This document shows positions 57,801 to 64,000 of a stretch of 64,000 nucleotides of DNA, piece by piece. The position numbers and the translations under genes are program-made. The stretch is taken from contig OZ024875.1 of NCBI GenBank assembly GCA_964017185.1, forward strand, positions 60,445,043 through 60,509,042, given 5' to 3'. This DNA is from Rugalucina vietnamica. Taxonomy: Eukaryota; Mollusca; Bivalvia; Lucinida; Lucinidae. The notes beneath the pieces are model-generated. The model did not search any database. It was not told the DNA's origin and saw nothing but the letters and a program-made list of their open reading frames with translations. Positions within the stretch are counted from its first letter, which is position 1; each line of letters starts with the position of its first letter.

Positions 57801-60800
57801 TTTGAAATGGCGGCGAAATCAAGTGACGGAAGAGCGATGAATATGGACAGACACGATATCTCCCAACTAAACAGCTATGTGATATCTGCGAGCATTGCTG
57901 GAAGAAAATTGTCAGGGTTAAAAGAGAAAGTCAGGACAATATTCAAACCTCTTAAGGTAAGTAAAATGGAACGTGTAAAACCAGAGGAAGAGGCAATAAA
58001 CGTAGTTCAAAAGAAACAAGTGATTTCACTCAAAGCTAACATTATGTACCAGAAATAGTCATCATGTCAAAATACGACAAAACAATTTAACCAACAGAGT
58101 GTGATTTGAAAAAAGGGCTGTACATCCTGGATTATCTTATTTGCTATGTTCGACATAGTATATAATTTTGCTTATATTTCCTTTAAGGATGATGGTAACA
58201 ACCACAATTGTGTGTTCTGGGATTTCGACCGAAATGAGAAGAAAGGTGGTTGGTCCAGCGAGGGTTGTATCTATGATGGGAGAATTAATGGTCGTGAAGT
58301 TTGTCTCTGTGACCATCTTACCAATTTTGCGGTCCTCTTGGTAAGTATTTCTTAAATAGAATAATTATCTCTTGACACTGTATCTTCGTTTAGAGACATG
58401 TTAGCAGTATAGCAAAATGGAGAAATTGTTTGTTTTTTTTTTTAACTTTTCATTTTTAGACTTCACCCATTACTACATTAAAATCGCCACTAAATCTTAA
58501 AGACCTACTTCTGAAGAAGCTAAAAGTGGTACCACTGTTTATTCGGTTAATGATCTCTAATGATGCAATATGGTCCATAGATCAAAGGACTGTCATAATG
58601 AGCTGATTATCACATCCCTGCAGGGGGTCATAAAGAGGCCCCTAGAGGATAATACCTGTAGTTCCACTTTTTATTGATTTTATGGTCCCTGATAACCTGT
58701 GCAATAAAACTGCCTCCCTCTGCAATCAATAATGATTTTTCCTGTTTTGGCCCCTACCTGTATTCTGAGTCATTGTCATGGCACTAGGTTTTCTAATGTC
58801 CTGTCCCTTATCTAATGACCCTCAATAGACATGGAAATAGGTCTTTAAGTAAGGTATTTGGTCTAGTGAATTTTCAATTCTTTTGAAAATGGTCGAAAAT
58901 TAATAAAAATCTTGGAATTGGAAGATAAACACAATAATAATTTTTCACTCTTGAACATGAGTGAAAAATTATCATAGTGTTAAAAAAGGTTTTGCGAAAA
59001 TATACGCCCGGTTTCGTCTTCATAATGAAGTTTACTGTCTTTAACTTCAATACTGTGTCAGTCTTTTTTTTCAAATTATTGTGCTATGTCTCTGATAGCA
59101 ACATTGAGCTTGATTGAGGGTATTTCGGATGTATAGGAAGTGTTAAAACTTTATACATGTACGTTTCCCTTTTCTTCAGGATTTCTATGGCCAAGAGAAC
59201 CCTATTCATCAGGACCACGAGTTGTCTCTGAGTATTATCACAATTATAGGACTCAGCTTCTCCATCCTTGGTCTGGCATTGACCATTGTCTCATTTGCTT
59301 TCTTTAAGTAAGTATACCATTATAGAAAGTTTCTTAGACAGTAATAAAAACCTCTCGAAAATAATACATAACTTGGTAGACTGTTTATGCCCCCAACCTT
59401 GAAAAAGTTGGAAGGGCATATTGCTTTCGGCTTGTCTGTCTGTCTGTCTGTGCGTCTGTTAACTTTTGAACCGTGAATGCTACGGTTTTGAAATTTCATA
59501 TGCACATTCCTCATGAAAAAATAGTTGACCCGTATTTTTTTTCATGTCCGAGTTACGCCCCTTTTCTGAGTTATGTCCCTTCGAAAACAAAATTTGAAAA
59601 TCGTGTGTGCAAGATATCTCAAAAAGTATTTAAGCTAGAGCCTTCATATTTGGTACACTTGTTTGGGCTGAGGAGTAGATGACCTGATTAACTTTTGAGA
59701 AATTTCCGTCAATGTTTTACAAAAATACGGAAATTTGAAATTTTGATTGATTTTTCCACTTTTCGGTGAAATTTGAAACTTTTAAATGGTGAATGCTAGG
59801 GTTTTGAAATTTCATATGCACATTTCTCATGAAAAAATAGTTGACCCATATTTTTTTTCATGTCCGAGTTACGCCCCTTTTCTGAGTTATGTCCCTTTGA
59901 AAACAAAATTTGAAAATCTTGTGTGCAAGATATCTCAAAAAGTATTTAAGCTAGAGCCTTCATATTTGGTACACTTGTTTGGGCTGAGGATGACCTGATC
60001 ATACTGTGTACATCCTCTTATCTCAATAACCGCACCTCACCCCCATTTTCCTATGTTTTGGGGGTAAAGTGCGGTGTCCACTTATGCTGTAATACCTGCT
60101 GTGATTATATACAGCTTATCAGTGTTGAGCTGCCTCTCTTGGGTAATTATGCAAGGAATGGTCGGATTTACTGTAATCTGATACTTAGAATTCCAGGTAT
60201 TTTACAGTACAAACCAAACCCAAAAATAAGTTTTTGTTCATTTTTCATCAAAATACAATTTAATCAAAATAATTGAAATCAACATAAAAAGTTAAGCGAC
60301 ATTACATTTTCAATGGTCTAAATCGGTTCTGTATTAAGTATTTTGTATAGTCATTTGTACATGCTGCTCAGAAGAGATGTTCCTTACCTGGAATTTCTTA
60401 TCAGAGGCTGCTGAAATGAAATTATCCCTGCTAATTGGTTTTACTGCCTTTAGCACCATGGGTGTCTAATGACCAAAGTGGATTTTTGGAGTTAAGAGAA
60501 TGTACACACTATGTTAACTTTTGAGAACTTTCCGTCAATTTTTTACAAAAATACGGAATTTTGAAATTTTGATTGATTTTTCCACTTTTCGGTGAAATTT
60601 GAAACTTTTAAATGGTGAATGCTAGGGTTTTGAAATTTCATATACACATTCCTCATGAAAAAATAGTTGACCCGTATTTTTTTGTATGGCCAAGTTATAC
60701 CCCTTTTTTGAGTTATGTCCCTTTGAAAACAAAATTTGAAAATCTTGTGTGCAAGATATCTCCAAAAGTGTTAAAGCTAGAGCCTTCATATTTGGTACAC

Positions 60801-63457
60801 TTGTTGGGGCTGAGAAGTAGATGACCTGATTCACTTTTGAGAACTTTCCGTCAAATTTTGACAAAAATACAGAATTTTGAAATTTTTATTGATTCCTCCA
60901 CTTTTTGGTGAAATTTGAGACCTTTGAATGGTGGATGATAGGGTTTTGAAATTTCATATACAGATTCTTCATGAAAAAAAATAGTTGGCCTGTAGTTTTT
61001 TCATGTACGTGTTATGCCCCTTGTTGGAATAATGTCCCTTTGAAAACAAATTTTGAAAATCTTGTGTGCAAGATATCTCAAAACGTATTTGAGCTAGAGC
61101 CTTCATATTTGGTATGCTGGTTGGGGCTGAGAAGAAGATCACCTGATTAACTTTTGGAGACTCTCTGTCAAATTTTGACAAAATTACTCCATTTTTAAAT
61201 TTTTACTTCATTTCTATCTTGCCTGCAAAAAAGCTTACATTCTGTTTCTGGATCGAGGTCAAAACAATCACAACCGAATAGCTTCTTCAGGAAATTAAAT
61301 TTGACTGCATTCGAATGAAATAAATGAATCATACAAACTGCCAGTTTAGGGACAAGCATACAGTTGGGGGCATAGTGTTTTACAAACACGCATTTCTAGT
61401 TTATTTAACAGTGTAACAGACTATTAGAAAATAAAATATAATGTTTGCAGTACTAGAAAAAGTAGCCTCGACAAAAGGTGAATGAAGTTACAATGTACCG
61501 TTGATCGACATAACATGTTCTAAGAATTATCATAAAATTGTTGAATGGTCGGAAAACACAGGACCTTAGCTATCAGTAAAATTTGCAACACAAAATATGC
61601 AATATAATGTTGGTCTAAAAACAAAAAAGATTGGTTATTAAAGCAGAGTTTAACGTATCTAATAAGACTATTATTGGTTTTACCTTTCTCCAGGAAGTTA
61701 CGCCAGGGAAGAGCCCAACAGACCCTCTTCAACCTGGCAGTTGCCCTACTATGTGCTATGCTTGTATTCCTGATTGGCATCAAGCAGACTCATCATTACT
61801 GGCTATGCCTATCCAGTGCTGTGTTGTTGCACTACTTTATATTAGCATCTTTCATGTGGATGTTGATGGAGGCTATTCTACAGTATCTAACATTTGTGAA
61901 GATTCTGGGGACGTACATTACAAGATTTACACTGAAAACAGTGCTTCCTGCTTGGGGTAAGCTATTTATTTGACTGTATTGCTTCTGACAACATAATAAT
62001 GCACACACAGATGAAACTTTTAGTGACTGTAGTTGATGCTTGGTTTCAGAGATGCAATTGAAAATCACATTCGCCTTCTGATATGGGAATATTAGTTCTA
62101 TTATGTTGATGATGTATGTAATATTCCCCAGAACGCAAGGGCGTTATGCATTGCCTATTAATTATATTATATTAATCATATTATATTTATGAACCTAAAG
62201 AGAGTTATGGAAGTTTTTCCATATATCTTGTCTTGTAAGTTTTCGGCTAAACGTTTATATGTATTTCACTGTTTTCTCAATACCTATTCAATTCAGGTTT
62301 GCCACTTGTTCCCGTCATCATTATTTTGTCCCTGGACTATGATCTGTACAAAGGAGGAGACGATTAGTATGTTTTACATAAAACAAATTAGTGGTGATGG
62401 TTTGCCTGACCCAAGATCTGCATGTAATATAGTAAAAGATGCAGTGTTAAAATATTTGTGTTTTTAGCTGAGCATATGAATCTGGAGATGGTTTTCTAGC
62501 GAAGCTTTAGGCAATATTTCATTTTTTTCCTACCAAAATCATATTGTCTCTTGTTACTTATTTTATATTTGTATCAAAGCTTAGCGGTGGAGGATTGTAT
62601 TCCAAGGCCAGGGATCAAAATCGTTGTAGTCGCCGAAAGCGATTGTGGGAATTGTGAAAATACAACAGCTTAAATGTTGACAATATGGCATGATTGTTAA
62701 CGGTGTAACTGGTGATGGTAAGACCTTAACAAACAGTGTTTCAGTTCATATAAGTTTCAGTTCATATAAGAGAACAACAGGTGATGATGGTAACAAATAA
62801 CTAGACAATATATTACTAGTAGGTAATGGTTAAGTTTATGAAAAGAAAAATATGTATTTCTGATTGTTGTGGATATAGTGATAGTTCGATGACAGTTTTG
62901 TAAATTGTAATAAAACCTTGTACTCTAAGACAAAGTCATTTAAGATAATCACTCTTGCAAAGTCAAACTATACGGCCTGAATACGTCATTGTTTTGGTGT
63001 AACATACGGCCTATAAATCGCAGGAATGGGTGTTTTATTTCTTCAATTTCTCAATACAGCTTTCATAAACAACACACAATATTGCATTTACGCATTGGCA
63101 AACATTTAATAGAATTGTAGAAAAACAGAAATGGTCATTATTGAAAAGTTATACACCGAATAGATTCTATTCGAATAAATTTTCTTGGAAACAAATTTCA
63201 CCCTCATATTTATGTATATTCATTCTCTTAACTTATGCGATGATACATTTATAATTTCAGTTGCTGGATGAGCCTACCCGCCTTCTACTATGGCTTTGTT
63301 ATCCCGATAAGTTGTATCATCGTCACCAACATAATCATCTTTATTATCACCATCATCAGTATCTTCAGGCGTGGTAAAGGTCTGAGGACCAACCAGAAAA
63401 AGAAGAAAGTCGCCATGACGAACCTTCAGGCGGCTATAACTAGTTTTATACTACTGG
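41783..63457 (+). CDS. Adhesion GPCR with two C-type lectin domains and a giant acidic insertion (3' end beyond window)
   Basis: Twenty-one coding exons: 41783-41831, 43825-44142, 45649-45736, 46105-49463, 49776-49970, 51154-51282, 51812-51967, 52196-52390, 53045-53246, 53515-53708, 54195-54308, 54617-54831, 56572-56718, 56923-57017, 57217-57494, 57748-57956, 58188-58340, 59180-59307, 61694-61956, 62297-62366, 63261-63457. Every intron is GT-AG and every phase matches (1,1,2,1,1,1,1,1,2,1,1,0,0,2,1,0,0,2,1,2, then 1 leaving the window). Together they encode 2,251 residues. Order: signal peptide, CTLD1 split by ~1,065 residues, CTLD2, Ig, SEA-like, hormone-receptor-like, GAIN, GPS, TM1-TM5, start of TM6. 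TM7 and the tail lie beyond 64000. It acts at the cell surface as a putative adhesion receptor; ligand and G protein cannot be inferred. Confidence 0.93.
41990..43165 (+). repeat. Intron-1 satellite with DR1 nuclear-receptor motifs
   Basis: About eight units of 115-150 bp share GGACCAAGGACTGCCGAGAT or CGGCCCAAGGACCTGGGA, AATATCCGGGGCCGCCCTC and the 13-mer TGACCTTTGACCT. The 13-mer occurs exactly at 42006, 42216, 42338, 42453, 42575, 42722, 42850 and 42999, with one variant near 42127. It ends in AAACAAACAGACAAACA. TGACCTTTGACCT is the reverse complement of the DR1 consensus AGGTCA-A-AGGTCA. Minus-strand ORFs across it are repeat-derived. Confidence 0.9.
43166..43824. other. Rest of receptor intron 1
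   Basis: Unique AT-rich intron sequence after the DR1 array, ending in CATTTCATTTCAG at 43824. No repeat or additional exon recognised. Confidence 0.5.
43825..44142 (+). CDS. Receptor exon 2: linker and first half of C-type lectin domain 1
   Basis: Encodes residues 17-122. A Pro/Ser-rich linker precedes the CTLD, which opens at LCRDGWQEG and continues TWSEARDTCRQDFGFLLKLD, the conserved helix-1 W-x-x-A-x-x-x-C pattern. The exon ends after LSKG in phase 1. Confidence 0.9.
44143..45648 (+). repeat. Receptor intron 2: ~45-60-bp repeat, poly-T and shared element
   Basis: From 44190 to 44740 diverged units with CTTTTACAATAGTATAAAAC and CATCTGGTCGAATTTG repeat about nine times, including a larger duplicated block (44215-44340 against 44385-44510). 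A T tract fills 44658-44701. At 45507-45572 is GAGATCCTTTAAGAGCAGTG...GGGCCATACC, which recurs in intron 10. Confidence 0.8.
45649..45736 (+). CDS. Receptor exon 3: middle of C-type lectin domain 1
   Basis: Encodes ITNVWTGVHTDNSHLIWDDL, the VWTGV/WIGL-type strand of the lectin fold. Acceptor TTACAG, donor CAA|GTGAGT, phases 1 and 2. Confidence 0.9.
45825..45866. repeat. (GA)n microsatellite in intron 3
   Basis: About 21 GA units followed by a G-rich degenerate tail. Confidence 0.97.
46105..49463 (+). CDS. Receptor exon 4: CTLD1 core interrupted by a ~1,065-residue acidic Ser/Asp-rich insertion
   Basis: A single 3,359-bp exon covering residues 152-1271. It starts with CTLD sequence (WSWSDDNPNKLSQYCGRLSL, residues 161-180). 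It then leaves the fold at EHGDDDKRKKRKKRQ (polybasic, residues 187-194) and runs open through Ser/Asp/Glu/Thr/Asn-rich sequence to about residue 1246. It returns to the CTLD with LGTCRQKLPSVCF (1250-1262), the closing C-x7-C of the lectin fold. The insertion contains no Cys and no Trp, consistent with a disordered chain looped out between two lectin strands. Its last ~120 residues contain a ~20-residue degenerate repeat (DTDSSLDDIIEKAEET, DADSPLDDLKDKV and similar). The frame has no stop for 1,119 codons. The large antisense ORFs (47617-48114, 48769-49365) mirror its biased codons. Confidence 0.92.
49776..51282 (+). CDS. Receptor exons 5-6: C-type lectin domain 2
   Basis: Exons 49776-49970 and 51154-51282, residues 1272-1379. 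CTLD2 starts STCEKGWYGHILHNKCYRI, has the helix with QSAAQCQSLNANIV, then FWRRPAQAGVCQYYDEAG and ends NCNRALNAICEKP. Normal compact length (~105 residues). The canonical EPN/QPD and WND calcium-site motifs are not evident, so Ca2+-dependent sugar binding is doubtful. The intron contains MITE copies at 50705-50863 and 50864-51144. Confidence 0.9.
50705..50863 (-). mobile_element. GAGCC-hairpin MITE, copy 6 (inverted, truncated)
   Basis: Reverse-orientation copy with a perfect core hairpin (TTCGCAG / CTGCGAA arms). Its far end is lost where the neighbouring MITE begins. Confidence 0.88.
50864..51144 (+). mobile_element. Splice-adjacent MITE, copy 3
   Basis: Left end CATCAGGAAAACATGTCCAT and right end ATGGGCGTGTTTTCGTAATG are inverted, with the central GTTAGAACCGCCTCGGTGAG hairpin. 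The right end lies only 9 nt before the exon 6 boundary, so the branch region and pyrimidine tract of this acceptor must fall in the element. Confidence 0.88.
51812..52390 (+). CDS. Receptor exons 7-8: immunoglobulin domain
   Basis: Exons 51812-51967 and 52196-52390, residues 1380-1496. B-strand cysteine in DIILPCGLTN, C-strand tryptophan in VMWFKDG, F-strand GRYWCEVW. It is bounded by phase-1 introns on both sides, as expected for a shuffled Ig module. Confidence 0.85.
53045..53708 (+). CDS. Receptor exons 9-10: SEA-like domain
   Basis: Exons 53045-53246 and 53515-53708, residues ~1497-1628. Pattern LMDKTFPSLDAIETDLKRVF...YVSGVYAHVDRVR and VLEYHTYISLNK...RLKGLLRAVLGNA resembles the alternating helices and strands of SEA domains that often precede GAIN in adhesion GPCRs. 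No G-SVVV autoproteolysis motif is seen. The assignment is by pattern only. Confidence 0.55.
53960..54125. mobile_element. MITE-like sequence in intron 10
   Basis: GAGATCATTTAAGAGCAGTG...GGGCCATACC is shared with 45507-45572. It is followed by a hairpin TGGACGCCA...TGGCGTCCCA at 54074-54108 inside a longer imperfect inverted repeat (GTGACCCTATATTC / GGGGTTAC). Confidence 0.6.
54195..54831 (+). CDS. Receptor exons 11-12: hormone-receptor-like Cys-rich segment and acidic linker
   Basis: Exons 54195-54308 and 54617-54831, residues ~1629-1738. Cysteines in SCPAAEL, NETCSATDL, SAKCLGDFY and NDCTP with a W (AYWGDVL) follow the HRM pattern commonly found just before GAIN. An acidic linker follows (DEDDDVEEDLNEEP). 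Confidence 0.65.
54832..56571. other. Receptor intron 12 with foldback MITE
   Basis: At 56201-56320 the sequence CTCTACAGTATCGTTCCCCC...GAACCAAC is mirrored by GTTGGTTCTCGGGGGGGAAC...ACTCTAT, a foldback MITE. ORFs at 55238-55468 and 55731-56105 are not recognised and are treated as intronic. Confidence 0.6.
56572..58340 (+). CDS. Receptor exons 13-17: GAIN domain and GPS
   Basis: Exons 56572-56718, 56923-57017, 57217-57494, 57748-57956 and 58188-58340, residues 1739-2032. The helical subdomain A (NITGTVAKITSDALTFTPTD, VIETIDKLMTLSEKEV) is followed by the beta-rich subdomain B and the GPS. The GPS has C1989-VFWDF, GGWSSEGC (2001-2008), CLC (2020-2022) and DHLTNFAVLL. The cleavage triad H2024-L2025|T2026 is intact, so autoproteolysis is predicted, leaving TNFAVLL as the tethered agonist. 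Confidence 0.93.
59180..59307 (+). CDS. Receptor exon 18: TM1
   Basis: Residues 2033-2074: a short linker (DFYGQENPIHQDHE) then hydrophobic LSIITIIGLSFSILGLALTI, the first membrane helix. Phase 2 donor. Confidence 0.92.
59387..61376 (+). repeat. Intron-18 tandem repeat element with ATGCCCCCAAC ends
   Basis: Begins TATGCCCCCAACCTTGAAAA and ends CAGTTGGGGGCATAGTG, an inverted terminal pair. The interior consists of ~300-bp units with GGGTTTTGAAATTTCATATG, CATGAAAAAATAGTTGACCC and AAGCTAGAGCCTTCATATTT. GTCTGTCT repeats occur at 59433-59458. The array is split at 59998 by an unrelated ~520-bp insertion (59999-60515) with inverted ends ACTGTGTACATCCTCTTA / TAAGAGAATGTACACACT. Recurrent ~70-aa ORFs here are repeat-derived. 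Confidence 0.8.
61694..61956 (+). CDS. Receptor exon 19: TM2 and TM3
   Basis: Residues 2075-2162. KKLRQGRAQQTLFNLAVALL opens TM2. HYWLCLSSAVLLHYFILASF and FMWMLMEAILQYLTFVK form TM3, typical of secretin/adhesion class B receptors, including the TM3 cysteine expected to pair with ECL2. Confidence 0.93.
61957..63260. other. Introns around exon 20
   Basis: Apart from exon 20 (62297-62366), unique AT-rich sequence. A small duplication of TTTCAGTTCATATAAG occurs near 62741-62770. No other feature recognised. Confidence 0.5.
62297..62366 (+). CDS. Receptor exon 20: TM4
   Basis: A 70-nt exon joining PAWG to LPLVPVIIILSLDYDLYKGG. It contributes most of TM4 and the start of ECL2. Acceptor ATTCAG, donor TTA|GTATGT, phases 1 and 2. 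Confidence 0.88.
63261..63457 (+). CDS. Receptor exon 21: ECL2, TM5 and start of TM6
   Basis: Encodes CWMSLPAFYYGFVIPISCII (the conserved ECL2 Cys-Trp, then TM5), a basic third intracellular loop (RRGKGLRTNQKKKK) and NLQAAITSFILLG entering TM6. The exon ends in phase 1; TM6 completion, TM7 and the cytoplasmic tail are outside the window. Confidence 0.92.
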
Positions 63458-63511
63458 GTATGTCATAAGTTTTACGAGTTTGATCTCGTATAGCTTAATT
63501 TAGTATATATA

Positions 63512-64000
63512 ATATGAAAAGGTACAAGTAGGCAAAGATCAGGAAAAGGCGCAATCAGAAAAAGATTCCCACTCCAAAAACCGAGGTGGGAAAAAACCAA
63601 ACTAACAATCAGGTACTTATACCATGAAACATATCGTAAGCCGAATGAGCAGCTATTTTCCCAATAGGTGGCCACTCAGTTACCTTAACTTAACTAAAAA
63701 TATGAAAACATACATAAGGCGCCAACAGCACAAAAAATTGTTTAAACACCAAGACATAAAACAAAAAGAACCACCACAGAAGTATCGACTTGGAACGATC
63801 AGTAACACAAAGTTACTGGCGGGCTTAAACCGGTTTTACAGGTACCTAACCTCACCCTCAGCTTCTGCAGTGGTTCACAACATTTAGATAGTTCTTCGGT
63901 CCTCGTGGTGAATCTCTAACTAGTCAATGAATCATCAAGAACAAACAAATAAATCATGATAAACATCCTGATGAATCAAAAACCAGGACTCACAGATTGA
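63512..64000 (+). repeat. Repeat family R, copy 4 (runs off the window)
   Basis: Colinear with 40780-41165 and the inverse of 29830-30600. Contains GGCAAAGATCAGGAAAAGGC, CCGAGGTGGGAAAAAACC, GGTGGCCACTCAGTTACC, CCTCAGCTTCTGCAGTGGTT and CTTCGGTCCTCGTGGTGAAT. The 87-aa ORF at 63624-63887 is repeat-derived. It lies in the intron after exon 21. Confidence 0.88.

Overview
The window looks like metazoan, intron-rich, AT-rich genomic DNA, most likely from a bivalve mollusc. This is inferred from the GT-AG split genes, the animal-specific domains (adhesion-GPCR GPS/7TM, C-type lectin, Ly6, copine) and the very high load of tandem arrays and hairpin MITEs with 'AGCTCACCTGAGC' and 'CCATGCCCATATATGG' cores, which I associate with bivalve genomes. 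Species cannot be fixed from the sequence alone.

Layout. 1-4140: three consecutive tandem arrays (units about 455 bp, about 180 bp and exactly 128 bp) in what is probably an intron of a copine gene. 4343-5617 (+): the last two coding exons of that copine, with a long Gly/Gln/Pro/Tyr tail. 5770-10300: minisatellite and MITE-rich intergenic DNA. 11042-12081 (-): the last two coding exons of a small Ly6/uPAR-domain surface protein, followed by a degenerate duplicate of its last exon. 12300-41600: about 29 kb with no gene I recognise, dominated by nested transposons. It holds a multi-layer insertion nest at 13384-21379, a segmental duplication (27.3-32.0 kb) interrupted by different insertions in each copy, a Tc1/mariner-like relic with long inverted repeats containing a miniature LTR element (37.6-39.3 kb), and a 57-bp minisatellite (39.4-40.3 kb).

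41783-63457 (+, continuing past the window): one large adhesion G-protein-coupled receptor gene. I traced 21 coding exons whose splice phases all match, giving 2,251 residues before the window ends in TM6. Order: signal peptide, C-type lectin domain 1, C-type lectin domain 2, immunoglobulin domain, SEA-like domain, hormone-receptor-like Cys-rich segment, GAIN domain, GPS with intact H-L-T cleavage triad, TM1-TM5 and the start of TM6.

The most remarkable feature is that lectin domain 1 is interrupted by about 1,065 residues of acidic, Ser/Asp-rich sequence with no cysteine or tryptophan. The insertion opens with a polybasic furin-like site and closes with short Asp-x-Asp repeats, all within a single 3.36-kb exon. 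Other signals worth following are a satellite with ten perfectly phased inverted AGGTCA sites (oestrogen-response-element type), a second intronic satellite with eight DR1 sites, a MITE family lying 9-25 bp upstream of three different splice acceptors, a hairpin MITE family with compensatory arm changes, and a 508-bp LTR-PBS-PPT-LTR element.
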